Assembly: GCF_914767665.1 (NCBI RefSeq) | Contig: NC_059501.1 | Coordinates: 49,662,798 to 49,726,797 of the forward strand | Reading direction: 5' to 3' | Origin: Harmonia axyridis | Taxonomy: Eukaryota > Arthropoda > Insecta > Coleoptera > Coccinellidae | Length of the DNA stretch: 64,000 nucleotides | Part shown: one piece after another, positions 33,897-45,972 of the stretch | Layout: the number at the start of each line of letters is the position of its first letter | Numbering within the stretch: position 1 is the first letter of the stretch | Notes under the pieces: generated by a model | Database searches by the model: none | Seen by the model: the letters and a program-made list of their open reading frames with translations, nothing else | Told to the model about the DNA's origin: nothing | Position numbers and translations under genes: made by a program

Positions 33897-35064
33897 GCCT
33901 TTGCGGATCAGCCCTCCCCCCAGAGCTGGTGGTCGGTTTTATGGCCTCTTCATTTCCTGGAGGCTTCACCACCTTCTTCTTTACCTCCCCTTTGGGCCTT
34001 TTCGACGCCGGACCAGAGGTTGAGGCCTGAGGTGCTCCTCTCCTCTCGGCCATTGTCTTTGGTCCCTTAAGGCGAAGATTTATTTGGCCGAAAAAGTAAT
34101 TTATCCGCCAATTCTTCGCTCTAAGTCTCTCGACCGATGTTTTATCAGCCGAGGTGACAATCTCGAGCATGTGTCCTGATGGTCCCCTTCGAAGGACTCT
34201 CCAGCTGGAGGTTTTGAGCCCTGCGTTCTGATTCTCTACCGCCTTGAGAATGTTCTCATTGGAGAGATCATGGCTGTCGGGGAGATATCCGACCAGGATC
34301 TCCGGGTGAGGCAGTTCTGCCTCTTCGGCTATCCTCAGATCAGCTCCCTCCCAAGGTTCGAGTTTTGGCTGTATGCTCTTCAGCCACTCCACAGTGGCTT
34401 TGTCAGAGCATGTCAGCCCAAGCCAGCCTGGCCTCATATGCAGTTGCTGGAACGTAGGCGTTATGGCGTCCTCGTTCCCTAGTGCAATAATCTCTTACAT
34501 TGGCGAATTTTTGATGGCTATTAGTTGGTCCATTTCCGAAATCACCTCTGGAAACTTTTTGTGCATTATCCCCACCTTCAGACCAGCGGTAACCTGGCTG
34601 TAGGTGGGTCCACCTGATGCAGGAACCTTGGGAGTTCCTGAAGGTTGAGCTCCGGCACCTCCTGAGGACCGTGCGGCTTTTGAAGCCTCACATTTGGCAC
34701 TCTTAGGCTCCTTGCCTTTAGGCGTGCTGTCCTCCGACCTAGTTCTCTTGGTCCCTCGACCTGTTGTCTGCCTTGGACCAATTGGTTTGGAGGCTTCTTT
34801 CCTGGCATCGTCAGGAGCCATCCCTTTCTTGATGAGGAACTTCATCCTCTTTCTGGCGGCCGCGGAGAGTCTAGGTCTCCTGACCGTCAGCTTTTCGAGG
34901 CCAGCTATGACCTCTCCATCGCTGCTCTTCAGCAGCATTTCCTCCGCCATGGGGAGGAAAGGACTTGCGCCCTGTTCCTCAGGCTGAGTGAGGCTTTGTT
35001 CTTCCTCAATTACCACATTAGGACTAGTGCTAGGCCCTTCTTTAGTTTCTACTATCTGGTCCAT
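33874..35064 (-). pseudogene. LOA-like LINE ORF1 with DUF4780-like domain, premature stop
   Basis: ORF1 starts at ATG 35064 (MDQIVETKEGPS). Its N-terminal half is low-complexity and basic (about residues 60-160, rich in Lys, Ser and Pro), as in nucleic-acid-binding gag proteins. An in-frame TAA at 34495 interrupts it, and the frame resumes with MRPGWLGLTCSDKATVEWLK, then PKLEPWEGADLRI and LPHPEILVGYLPD. This is the DUF4780 pattern found in ORF1 of such LINEs. Another basic tail ends at 33874, overlapping the ORF2 start. RNA binding is inferred from the family. Confidence 0.65.
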
Positions 35065-35417
35065 CCGATTGGTGACAAACCTATCTCAGGGATGCGATTC
35101 TGCTTACGCGAGCCGTGGTTTATCCCCTAGTACCATACAGGGGAAACCATTGTCCTATCCTAAATCCTTGTCTATTCCCCTAAATTTTTCTTTCGATATC
35201 CACGTAAATCCATTCGCCAACTCGTTTGGTCAACGCGGCGAATTATGGCTAATTTAACCACTATTATGATAAAATGCCAATGATTAAAACTTCAGTACCT
35301 CAGGCGAGTAGAGCAAAACGCTCAGAATCTCGCACTGATTCTATATCAGTCTGCCCCACGGATTCTGGGTGGGGCAAAAAATTGGTAACGAGGAAAGCAT
35401 CATCAAAGACTTAGAAA

Positions 35418-38400
35418 CTGTACCTAGCAACATATAATGTAAGATCAATACTCTCAGAAGAACGATTGATTGAACTAGAGTCCGAACTAGAACAAATTAA
35501 ATGGGATGTCGTCGGTCTCGGTGAAGTAAGAAGACGGGGGGAACAGCTCTGTAAACTAAAATCAGGCCACATTTTCTACCATGCTGGAAACGAGAACTCT
35601 TCGATCGGGGGTACTGGTTTTCTAATTCACAAACGTCATGATCAGAGCATCGTGTCCATCAAGAAAATTTCCCCCAGAGTAATTTATGTGATAGTCAGAT
35701 TGAACAAGCAATACTGTATGAAGATTATTCAAGTATACGCACCGACCACCAATCAGGCTGATGAGGAAGTGGACCTCTTCTATGACGATGTGAGCAAGGC
35801 TTGGGAGGATCAGAGAACCCATTTCACATTCTTATGTGGGGATTTCAACGCAAAGGTTGGATTGCAATCTAGCGACTCGGAGACTGCTCTTGGAAGTTTC
35901 GGTTCGGAGGGCAGGAATGATCGTGGCGAGATGCTTCTCGGATTTCTCTTACAAAAAATCCTATTTCTCATGAATAGTTTTTTCTACAAAAAACTTAATC
36001 GAAGGTGGACCTGGAAGAGCCCAGATAGTCGAACAAAAAATGAGATCGACTTCATAATAGCTGATAACAGAAGTACGGTCAGAGACGTATCAGTATTGAA
36101 TAGGTTTTTCACGGGTAGCGACCATCGTATAGTAAGAGGAAAAATCGTTCTGAACCTAAAGAAAGAGCGTCGAAACATGATGACCAGATCACCTAGAAAA
36201 CCTTGGCATCCTCCAAACGATATAGATGGTTTTCAAAAGAATATAAGTCATCTTTTGGAAGAATCAGATAAGGAAGAGAATATCGAGAAATTGATTGACG
36301 CTATAGTCAAAGCATTATGTGTGAGCGAAGAAAATATTGCCCAAAAACACAAAAAGAAGGAAAACTAAGTGCATCAACTGAACTATTAATGAAACAAAGA
36401 AGACACAAAGGAAGCCAGAAAACGACCACCGAAGAAGAGATGAAAGCGATGAACAAACAAATATCCAAAGTCATAAGAAAAGACATCAGAAAATACAAAA
36501 AGGAGAAGATTGAGGAGACAATAGAGAATAACAAAATTATGAAGGTGTTGCGCAGAAGACTGAGAAATGGAAAGGGAGAAATACATAAGCTCAAAAACAA
36601 ACAAGGTCATATTTCAACAAATAAAAGCGAGATACTGAAGACTGTGGAGGAATTCTATCAGGTGCTGTATAAGAGCCGTCAAGAGGTAGACGAGGAGTAC
36701 GAGGCAGATTTTTTAACATCCAAAAAAAGTATTGTCAACCAAGGATCAGAAGAAATACCTGATAATACCATAGGAGAGATCGAACTAGCCTTGAAGAAGA
36801 CAAAAAACAACAGATCACCAGGTGAAGACAATATAATGTCAGATGCAATCAAAATAGGTGGCCAGAGTTTACTTGGAAAATTAAGAGATCTCTTTAACCT
36901 CTGCCTCTTCAATAGCTCGATCGCCAAGAGATGGCATGATTCCATCGTCATACTACTCCATAAAAAGGGTGACACAGCTGATTTGGAGAATTACCGGCCA
37001 ATAAGTCTACTCAGTCACCTTTATAAACTCTTCACTAGAATTATAACCACACGGCTAGAAAATAAAATTGACCACAATCAACCTGTAGAACAAGCAAGTT
37101 TTCGCCGCGGATTCGGAAAAAATGACCAACTCCAAAGTATAAAACACTCATTGAAAAAACTAATGAATATAATAGACCCTTGGTATTGGCGTTCATCGAC
37201 TTCCACAAGGCTTTCGATACAGTTAATAAGTTGAGTTGAAGGCAGTTATGCAAGCTCTTCAAGAATGTAGGATCGATTTCCGATACTCCAAACCCATCAA
37301 CAACATATAAAAAAATGCTTCAATGACGGTAAAATTGTTTGAGAACACTGACCGCATACCCATTGCACGTGGGGTGAGACAGGGCGACACAATGTCCCCA
37401 AAATTGTTCATAACAGTCCTTGAGAGAGCATTCTAACAGATGAATTGGGATAAAAAAGGCATTAATATTGACGGAAAATATCTTATAACTTGCGCTTTGC
37501 AGATGACATAGTGCTTATTTCTGATAACCTCGGGGAAATAAAAGAGATGATATCTGACTTGGTGAAGGCATGCGAGGAAATTGGGCTTAAAATCAATATG
37601 AGTAAATCAAAATTCATGACAAATCTGGTTCCCAGTTCGAACATCAACATCAATGGTTGTGAGGTTGAAAGGGTTGAAGCATATACAGGGTGTTCTGATT
37701 TGTTTCCGACAAACTGAAAAGGGTGATAGATCACATCATTTTAAGCAAAAAAGTTCCTGAGAACATGGGTCCGGAAATGCTTCGTTTCCGAGATACAGGG
37801 TGTTAAAGTTGGAAAAATAATTCGCGTTTTCTTTAATATGTTTTGACTGCTTCGAAATCCTCTCATGAAATTATTCCTATTCAAATATTGAATTTAAATT
37901 CATTTTGAAAATTTCTAAGGCGAAATGCATGCGGATTTTCTATTGCCCACTAATAAGTAGAAGTGGTATGCTATGTAATTGTTGTTTTTAAGTGTTCTGA
38001 ATATTCTGTTTCCTGAAATATTGCGTTGTTGGGATGCTTTACGAATACTGAGTTTTTATTTTCTTCGAAGGTCTGTAAAATCCTATTTCTCTGTAGATGA
38101 TTTCTTCTTTGTATGCTTCGTTCGGGCCTTTGGTAACCAATACCATTTTCCTGTATTTGTTGATAAGCTATTGACTTAGTTAACTATAATTATAATTAAT
38201 GACATCTGAACCTAACACACTTTAAATCTGTCATTGTGTATAGCTATTTTAAATCTATTGCCGCAACAATTGTTGAATGTAAAACAATCAATCATTCGAA
38301 GATGTCATTTGTGCATTCAACAGAACGGTGGACATTTCGAACACCTTCTTTAAAAATTATTATGTTATTTTGTTTTGTTCTGAATTGTTACTTCTAAAAA

Positions 38401-39441
38401 ATATTTAATTCAAAATTATTACAAATTTGTTTCTACGTGTTTTAGAAATTACAAAAATATGGATTTGGCTTTAAATGCGTTTTTCTCTGAAACGGTTGAC
38501 CCTAGCAACTTAAATGAGTTATACCTTTTTAACTAGAAAAGTCAGGGAAATCGATTTTTTTAGTCCAGAATGACGTACAGGGTAGCACAGAAAAGTTGCT
38601 ACGGTTTAAAGGGGACGAAATAATTGCCAGTGGCGCCCTCTAGAAAATACAACCAAATCGACCACAAATTTGAAATTCTCACCTCAAAAACCCTATGTAC
38701 CAACTTTCATGCAATTATTTGGAATCAGTCGAAAGATATTCAAGAAAACGCGAATTATTTTTTCAACTTTAACACCCTGTATCTCGGAAACGTAGCATTT
38801 CCGGACCCATGTTCATAGAAACTTTTTTGCTTAAAATGATGTGATCTTCCGTTTCAGTTTGTCGGAAACAAATCAGAACACCCTGCATATATCTAGGTGA
38901 CGAAGTTCGTATTTCGAGAGATAATCAGACAACAGAACTGAATAGAAGACTCACTCTCGCATGGGCGGCCTATGGAAGACTAAAGGATATTTTCAAGAGT
39001 AATATTCCTATCCACCTAAAAAGAAAGGCGTTTAATAAGTGCGTGCTTCCGGTTTTAACTAATGGCGCCGAAACCCTAACATTGACAACTGCAACTGCCA
39101 GAAAACTTGAAGTGGTGCAAAGAAGGATGGAAAGGTCTATGCTGGGTGTAACTCTGAGAGATCACATTAAAAATGAAGACCTACGAAGGAGAACTGGCGT
39201 AGAAGATGTTATCAGCGTTGTGGCCAAACTTAAATGGAGCTGGGCAGGTCATGTCGCACGGATGAGACGAGAACAGTGGACAAAGCGATTGCTGGAGTGG
39301 AGACCACGAGCAGACAAAAGGAGTAGAGGAAGAGCGCCTACACGATGGACGGACGACATTAAAAGAATTGCTCATAACTGGATTCGGACAACGCAGGACA
39401 GAAGCGAGTGGATTAAAATGGGAGAGACCTATGTCCAATAA
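35418..39441 (+). pseudogene. RTE-like LINE ORF2, frameshifted and interrupted
   Basis: The endonuclease opens with LATYNVRSILSEERL (about 35421) and runs through LGEVRRRG, VYAPTTNQAD, LCGDFNAKVG and GSDHRIV to 36368. The RT region continues in 36317-37234 (NNRSPGEDNIMSDAIKIGG, LENYRPISLLSHLYKLF), then shifts frame at AFIDFHKAFDTV, has GVRQGDTMSPKLF and the catalytic FADD at about 37490, and stops at the TIR insertion after VEAYTG. Downstream of the insertion, 38888-39441 gives the thumb and C-terminal region (RKAFNKCVLPVLTNGAETL, then VAKLKWSWAGHVARM). Several stops and frame changes are present. Confidence 0.75.
37686..38885. mobile_element. 1.2-kb TIR/foldback-like nonautonomous element
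   Basis: The element starts CAGGGTGTTCTGATTTG and ends with the complement. Inverted similarity extends about 140 bp inward (37686-37830 against 38745-38885). CATATA at 37680-37685 and 38886-38891 is the apparent target duplication. The interior has no recognisable transposase; short frames at 37979 and 38624 have no known motif. The long TIR and CAGGGTG end resemble the terminus at 10166, but the superfamily is not assigned. Confidence 0.75.
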
Positions 39442-39475
39442 TGGACGCAAAGGGTTGTATGATGATGATGATGAT

Positions 39476-39987
39476 CTGGTCCATATGAAGTCCCACGTGC
39501 AGCTAGGGAATTTCAGTCACCAGAGGCAGAGCCCCGCATGACTCTGGAAGGCCAATTAAACCAGAGGTCGCATGGTATCTGGAGTTCGCATATTCAGGAC
39601 TAGATCCTCCCACTAGCCATGCAGACTTCGGCATACGCTGTTCCACCTTGTCTTGGGGAAAGTTTTTATTGTGTCTTCCATACACTCGGTTCAGGCGTTT
39701 AAGCCAAATCCCTCAGCATGTGTCCTCTGCTCGCGAGACATGACCACAGACATCAGATTCCACATGTCGGTATATCAGGCATGAAGGTGCTGATCCCTTG
39801 CATACCTGGCATCGTAAACCCCGTGCAATACCCCAAGCCACGACACTACAGTAGGGTATGGGGAGTCGCACCGCATTGGTCAGTGTCAGTCGATCACTGT
39901 CCAACTCTCGCCCCGAGAAGGCTGCGGTGAACCATGCCAGCACAGACCTTGACTAATCCCCCGAGAGCACACACAAATACATAAGGG
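39476..39987. other. G/C-rich repeat-like segment without a recognised gene
   Basis: About 510 bp is clearly G/C-richer than its neighbours and lies between a LINE tail and a mariner. It resembles a LINE UTR in composition. Open frames on either strand show no known motif. Confidence 0.35.
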
Positions 39988-40977
39988 TACAACTTTTTTT
40001 CGCGAAATTCGAGGCTTTATTGTAAAGAACTAGTTATACATTTATAACTCAAAGTATTGCCCATCACTGGTCACTACTTCATCCCATCTTTCGAGCAATG
40101 TTCAAATCCCGCGTAGATAAAACTGGTCATCTTTTGAAGCGATCCACGAATCGATCCAAGTTTTTACTTCTTCATGAGATCGGAAGTGCTGGTCAGACAG
40201 ACCGTGTGCTATTGATCGAAACAAGTGATAGTCCGAGAGAGCAACGTCTGGAGAATACGTCCCATTTCAACGTTTCCAAGTATATCTTGACTACTTTCGT
40301 ACATGGGGTTGAGCATTGTCAAGCAGTAAATCAATTCATCTTCTCTCTCGTTGTATTTCGGGAATTTGTTTTTCAATGCTCGGCACAAACGCATTAATTG
40401 GGTTCGATAACGATCGTCTGTGATCGTTTCAGTCAGTTTTAACTTGCAAGCCTTGCAAGCAGCTGTTCACAAGCAAACCAACGCCGTTCAAACACCTCCC
40501 GGCTTCAACTCGTACGACGCCCAATTTCCATGTTTCTGAATCAATCCTATGACTTTCAGCGTTTGAAATGGCTCGTAATATCACTCCTAATGATCCTGCT
40601 AATTATTGTTGCGTTTGACTTGAAACTTGATGAAGTATTGCCTCCAATTCTGTATCTTCAAAAACCTTCTTTCTTCCACCGCGATGCTGGTCTTCGACAT
40701 TAAAATCCCCTTTCTTGAAGCGTTTCAACCATTCTCGGCACGTTTTTTCACTTAAAGCGGCTCACCATAGGTATTTGAGAGCATTCGATGAGGCTCAGCC
40801 ACAGATTTATTCATACTAAAGCAGAAAATTAAAACCTCCCGCAAATCACGGGAATTTGGCTCGTAAGCTGACATGGTTAATCGTGAATAACTTTATGATG
40901 CAGATACAAATCGACTAACATGTCAATGGACACAATGTCATGTTCACAAACACCTAAACTAATTGTATGACATCTAC
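39988..40977 (-). mobile_element. Deleted mariner transposon
   Basis: The left end GGGTACAACTTTTTTTCGCG (39986 onward) is mariner-like; the right end near 40977 is diverged (ATACAATTAGTTTAG on the minus strand). At about 1.0 kb it is shorter than full-length mariners (about 1.3 kb). It ends a few bases before the gypsy target duplication at 40982. Confidence 0.7.
40040..40876 (-). pseudogene. Mariner transposase with internal deletion
   Basis: On the minus strand the frame starts MSAYEPNSRDLREVLIFCFS (40874), followed by Cys-Arg-Glu-Trp-like and D-Q-H-R-G-G-R pieces and LGVILRAIS, the usual mariner HTH region. The first catalytic segment (TGDEKW-like) is missing: sequence jumps from the F-A-C-E-Q-L-L region to the second-Asp motif LLLDNAQPHV (about 40330). 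The end reads YLRGI, then ERWDEVVTSDGQYFEL and a stop near 40045. Multiple stops and frame changes occur. Confidence 0.75.
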
Positions 40978-40987
40978 GATATATTTA

Positions 40988-41341
40988 TAAGAATATAATC
41001 AATTCTTATTTTTATAATCGAAGGAATAGACGATTTGATGTCTTGAATCTGTAAGATTTATTTTGTTTAGTTTAAAATATAACATAATAACATACAAAAA
41101 AAAATAATATTATACAAAGTAATACAAAGAAATAAAATAAAAATAAATGAAAACAAATAAAAAGAAATAGCTTACTGACCTGTAAGAAATCAAAAACAAT
41201 GCCACTTCTTCGGGATTCTAAAATAACTCACAAATACCACATGAACTAGTCTTAGGTTAGAATCTCAGACATAGAACGTAGATCATAGAACATAGAAGTT
41301 ATAAAGTTGTTTTCCCTAAAAATAACAGTCTTATTTTCACA
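40988..41341 (-). repeat. Gypsy 3' LTR
   Basis: 354 bp; minus-strand start TGTGAAAATAAG after the polypurine tract. It differs from the 5' LTR by scattered substitutions and by the copy number of a short GATCATAGAACATA-type repeat. Confidence 0.8.
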
Positions 41342-41372
41342 TCCCCCCACACAAAGTATATTACATGTTACA

Positions 41373-42796
41373 TTACATGTTTGCGTTTTCACATGGGAGC
41401 AACTTAGTTACATGAAAATAATTATTGTCCTTTCTTTTATTTCCAATATTTATCTCATATATAGTGTTAGAAATTTTTTTCACTATTAAAAAAGGTCCTA
41501 TTCTTATTTCATCAAGTTTTTTTCTATTTAATTTTGATTCATTTTCAACGTAAACATAGTCTCCAATTTTAAAATCATAATGTTTCCTATTCTTGTCGAT
41601 CAGTTTTTTATTTATTGTATTCATGATAGCGTAAAGAATTTTTATATGCTATTTCCCTATCTTTTGCTAAATTTCTCTCTTCTATAAGTTCTTCTGGAGC
41701 AATGGGATCAGTTCTGCCAAAAAGTAAATATTCTGGGCTATATCCCGTTGTAGAATGGTCTGTTCTATTGTATTCTTCAATACATTCATCGGCTATTTTC
41801 GTCCATGCCCTAGTTTTCGTTTCGTTTTGTTTGCACCTTATTCTGTTCACTAGTGTCTGATTCAGTCGTTCATTCAGACCATTAGAAGAAGGACAATCTA
41901 CTGTTGTGAAAATCAATTGTATATTCAAACTTCTCATATGTTGTCTGAATTTTTCCGAATTTAGTCCTGGGTATTGATCTGTTAATAGTGTTTTGATCGG
42001 TCGTTTATCTTGAATTTTATTAATTATCATTTGATGAAATCTTCGGTTGTTTGGTGTTTTGAAGTGCTCGCAAATGCATATCTAGTAAAATGATCGACTA
42101 GGAGATGAAGGTATCTTTTTGAAGAGCGGTTTCCAGCAAAACCTCCAATTGTGTCTAATGACATTATTTCAAATGGTTCCTTTGCTGGGCCCAGTTGAGA
42201 AAGGAGACCATACTTTTGACCTACTCTCGTTTAATTTTCACAACATATGTCACATGATCCACAAACCTCTTTTGTCAGTGAATCCATGTTCCGAATGTAA
42301 TAAAACTTCCTGATTTTATTATTTATCTTACTAGCACAAATATGGCCATAATGCTTGTGCACTTTTCTGATCAAATCTTTTCCAAAATCATTCGACAAAA
42401 TTATTTTTTTGTTATTTTTGTACAATTTGTAATGTATCTCTTTCTCTACAACCGTTTTTCTCATACTATTTATCTTTAAGAGATTATTCTGTTGATCGTT
42501 TTTTATTTCATTCAATTCCACCAAATTAACTGTTCTTATACATTCGTCCATATTCTCCGTTTCTTCCAGAACTGGGTTTCTAGAAAGGCAATCTTCTTCT
42601 ACATTTCCTTTTCCTGGTTCATATCTAATCTCAAAATCGAATTGTGATAGAAAATTCATCATGTCACCCAGCTCTTCATCTGGTCTTGTACGAAATTCTT
42701 TCCCTTCTAATGGCTTATGGTCAGTAACAACAATAAATTTATGTCCCATTAGCCAATATTTTCAAAATTTAATTGCCTCTTTAATTGCCAGACATT
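41373..42796 (-). pseudogene. Gypsy RNase H end and integrase
   Basis: RNase H ends with HKFIVVTDHKPLEGKEF and the zinc-binding His/Cys domain follows (HKHYGHICASKI, CGSCDICC; 42340-42240). A break at about 42200-42030 covers the first catalytic Asp (VDHFTRYAF is present in another frame). The core resumes with LLTDQYPG (second Asp) and SSNGLNERLNQTL (catalytic Glu), and the C-terminal domain is at 41624-41373 (IGPFLIVKKI). Frame changes near 42760, 42230, 42030 and 41620 inactivate it. Confidence 0.8.
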
Positions 42797-42801
42797 CTAG
42801 G

Positions 42802-43288
42802 TAACTGATCGCAAATTATTGCAACCAATTTCAGATGACGATAACTATTGAGAGATTAAGCAACTTGAAAGAATTTGTGTGCACTTACCTCGTGAGTTAA
42901 GAGAGATGATGTCTGGGAATTTACCCCCTAATCTGGTGGCAGAAGATGGTCAGGTGGATGGGTAAAAGGGATGATTAACCTCTTCTGCACCGGCTTCGTG
43001 GTTATCACTCAATTTGAGTAACACACAATTAACTCGAAATTGCTCAATCAGTTTTTAACAGAAGAAATTGAAAATGTATAAAGATGACAGATGATTAAAT
43101 GAATTTTAAGTAATCAAATAACTTAGTTTGATAAATTTCAGAATCGATAAGCACAGTTTGACACTTGAGAAAAATAATTGTTATTGATTATTATGGCGAT
43201 GTTTGTTTACCGACCGGGTTTTTTACCGACCGTGTAATACCGCGGCCGCAGGTGGCGCCAACAAACAACAAATTTTCACGACGTAACA
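42802..43288 (-). repeat. BEL 3' LTR
   Basis: 487 bp; minus-strand start TGTTACGTCGTG after a purine tract GGCGGGCGGCA (43289-43299). It has only two copies of the TTTACCGACCGGG-type unit and about 60 bp (43055-43110) missing from the 5' LTR. Confidence 0.85.
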
Positions 43289-43357
43289 TGCCGCCCGCCC
43301 TGAAGAGTCCCTTCAGTAAGATCAATTTCAAGGAGTGAACAGACGAAAAAGGGCCAT

Positions 43358-45631
43358 CTATTGACTTGGAAGAGGACACAGCTTGACGACTGGTCGTCGA
43401 ATTATCCCAGAGGAAGTAGTAACATCAGCTACACGAGTGGTGGAGTCAGTTCCAGGAAAAACAGATGATATACGACCGATACTCCATTTCAGAGGAGGAA
43501 GATTATCATCTCGAATGACGACTACAGTACCTGGAAGAATGGGGGTAGATGGTTGCAACCACTTGTGACGTTGCTGCAAGGTATGCAAGTATTCCTGACG
43601 CCAACGCTTCCAGAAGTCCTGCTGAAATCGCTGGACTAGTAGCCAACGAGATAACCGGTTCACAGACACAGAACTGACAACGTTGTCAGGAGGAGCTGTT
43701 AGGGACCGGAAAACCAAGAAATGCCCTGGTGTAAGGGCCTCAAAATCAGAAGGATCAGATGATGGAAGATACAGAGGACGAGAGTTGAGGATGGCTTCAA
43801 CCTGAGTGCAGACGGTGAGAAACTCCTCGTAAGTGAGTTTCTGCTCGCCAATAACGCGAGTAAGATGATGTTTAGCAGATTTTACAGCGGCCTCCCACAG
43901 GCCGCCAAAGTGAGGACTGGAAGGGGGAATGAATCGCCAGTCAGTTCCGGACGACGAGGCGGCATCACAAAGACTCTGCTGATGTTGTAGAGCAGACAGT
44001 AAGCGACCAAGGTCACGAAGGTAGTTATGAGCACCAACAAAGTTGGTCCCGTTATCCGAAAAGATGACGGAAGGATGACCTCGGCGTGCAACAAAGCGCC
44101 GATAAGCAGCGATGAACGCTGGGGTTGACAGCTCAGATGCCAATTCTAGATGAACTGCTTTAGTAGAGAAGCAGATGAAGACAACCAGATATGCCTTCGT
44201 GCTAACGGCTCCGCGTAGTCGTGCACTCGTCACATAAAATGGGCCGGCGTAGTCGACACCAGTAGTTAGAAAAGCCATAGCAGATGATAGCCGCTCTGGT
44301 GGAAGATTGCCCATTGGCTGTATTAGAGGACGGAGCTTGCAAGAAAAGCATCGGTTGCACTTGCGCAGACGATTGCGTACTACATTACGTCCGTCCAATA
44401 TCCAGTACCGTCGACGAATGTACGAATGAGTAGCTAAAGCACCGGCGTGCAGAAGACGATAATGGGCATCATCGATTATCAGATGAGTGAGATGATTGTC
44501 CTTCGGTAAAAGAACAGGATGTTTGTGTCGATATGGTAATAAAGAGGCTGAAAGGCGACCTCCAACTCGAACAAGTCCATGCTCATCGCAAAAAAGGTGA
44601 AGTTTCATGATGAGTCGATGACGAGAAGATGGTCTCTTCAGCTCAATCAGCTCCTCGGCAAAATGAACAGATTGAACCAGACGTATTAGGCAGATCTCTG
44701 CTTCCTGAAGCTCAACAGAGGTGAGAAAACCTGTGCGAGGTAAAGCTGAACCACGAGCATTCAGTATGAAACGTCGACAAAAGCCAATGACGCGCTTGAG
44801 TCGAAGATACGAAGAAAAACGGTCGATCATGGTGGGTTCACCGGAGACAACCGTCAACACTAAAGCAGAGAGCGGCTTGGCTTCTTCGTCCACTTGATCA
44901 ATTTGAGATGAATCAACAGAGGACAGGGGCCATAGAGAGGAATCGAGAGACAACCAGTGAGGACCACGCCACCACAATGGGTGATGATGAATGTCTGCAG
45001 GCATCAATCCTCGAGAAGCACAATCAGCTGGGTTGTCTTCAGACACCACATGCGTCCAAAGATTTGAGGGAATCAGATCCTGGATCTCAGCGACTCGATT
45101 GCCAACAAATGTCTTCCACCTGTGACTCTCACCACGAATCCACGACAAGGCTACTGAAGAATCGCAGAAGGCGATGCATTCAGTAGTGAGATGCTGCAAA
45201 ACACGAGCGGACAGGTGATACATGAGTTTGGCGAGAAGATGGGCACCGCACAGTTCCAAGCGCGGCAGGGTTGTAGCCTTGCAAGGGGCAATTTTGGACT
45301 TGGCCGCCAGGAGAGACACATGGTAATGTCCAGAAGATGCGAAAGTGCGGAGATAAACTACTGCAGCGTAGCCAGATTCAGAGGCATCACAGAAGCCGAT
45401 CAACCGATGAGCAGTAGAAGAAATGGCTGAGATGAATCGTGGTATGTGAAGCTCTGTCAAAGTGGGGAGCTGGGATTGAAACTGCAACCATGGGGGCTGA
45501 ACCTCACTGGAAAGAGGTTGGTCCCATTCCAGATGGAGTAAGCAGAGCTGACGGAAGAAAATCTTGGCATAGAAGGTAACAGGAGCTAACCAGCCCAAGG
45601 GATCGAAGATTCTGGCCATCTGACTCAACAC
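43358..45631 (-). pseudogene. BEL/Pao RNase H and integrase
   Basis: The 757-residue frame begins with ARIFDPLGWLAPVTFYAKIF (end of RT), then RNase H with LIGFCDASESGYAAVVYL (first Asp), LPRLELCGAHLLAKLM and IAFCDSSVALSWIRG. The integrase zinc domain has HAGALATHSYIRRRYWI and CNRCFSCK. The core has DYAGPFYV (first Asp), IFSDNGTNFVGA (second Asp) and HFGGLWEAAVKSAKHHL (catalytic Glu), and a C-terminal domain ends PLPSQ. The stretch itself is uninterrupted, but it is severed from the RT by the frameshift near 45655. Confidence 0.85.
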
Positions 45632-45972
45632 AGACCGCTTGAGGTCAAACGAACAGAGTAGAAGAAGTGATCAGATGCTGGATTCCATCCAAGTCCCAAA
45701 ATCTTGAGACTCGGTTCACGGTCGAGAAGAAGGGGGTCAATGGAGGAGGATTCTCTACGATGATCAGAAGGAATACCATCCAGAAGAGGAAGATGATTAG
45801 AAGCCCATTTGCGTAGCTCAAAACCGCCCGCCATGAGCAGATTCTGAACTTGTCGACGTAACTCAAGAGCTTCAGCCTCGGACGAACAATCTGTTAAGAT
45901 GTCATCGACATATATTTCATCTAGCAAAACCTGCCTAGCAGCAGGAAACTTCGGTCCGTCGTCCGAAGCTAG
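45625..45972 (-). pseudogene. BEL/Pao RT catalytic segment
   Basis: Directly after the TAG at 45973 the same frame reads on through a short linker to EIYVDDILTDCSSEAEALEL, the RT catalytic YVDD box, and KILGLGWNP. A frameshift near 45655 then moves the reading frame to the RNase H-integrase part. Confidence 0.8.

Larger units (their letters stand above)
30121..35290 (-). mobile_element. Near full-length LOA/I-group LINE
   Basis: This is a 5.1-kb LINE in minus orientation with a 5' leader (about 35065-35290), ORF1, and ORF2 with endonuclease, RT and RNase H. It ends in a TAA-type repeat tail (30125-30150). The combination of an RNase H domain and a DUF4780-like ORF1 points to the LOA/I group. 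It is G/C-richer than the surroundings. Premature stops and frameshifts inactivate both ORFs. No clear target duplication was found. Confidence 0.8.
35290..39475 (+). mobile_element. RTE-like LINE interrupted by a TIR element
   Basis: This LINE runs on the plus strand from a leader near 35290 to a GAT-repeat tail at 39459-39475. It encodes endonuclease, RT and C-terminal pieces and no RNase H. A 1.2-kb inverted-repeat element occupies 37686-38885; the LINE continues on both sides. It abuts the 5' end of the LOA-like LINE head to head. Confidence 0.75.
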
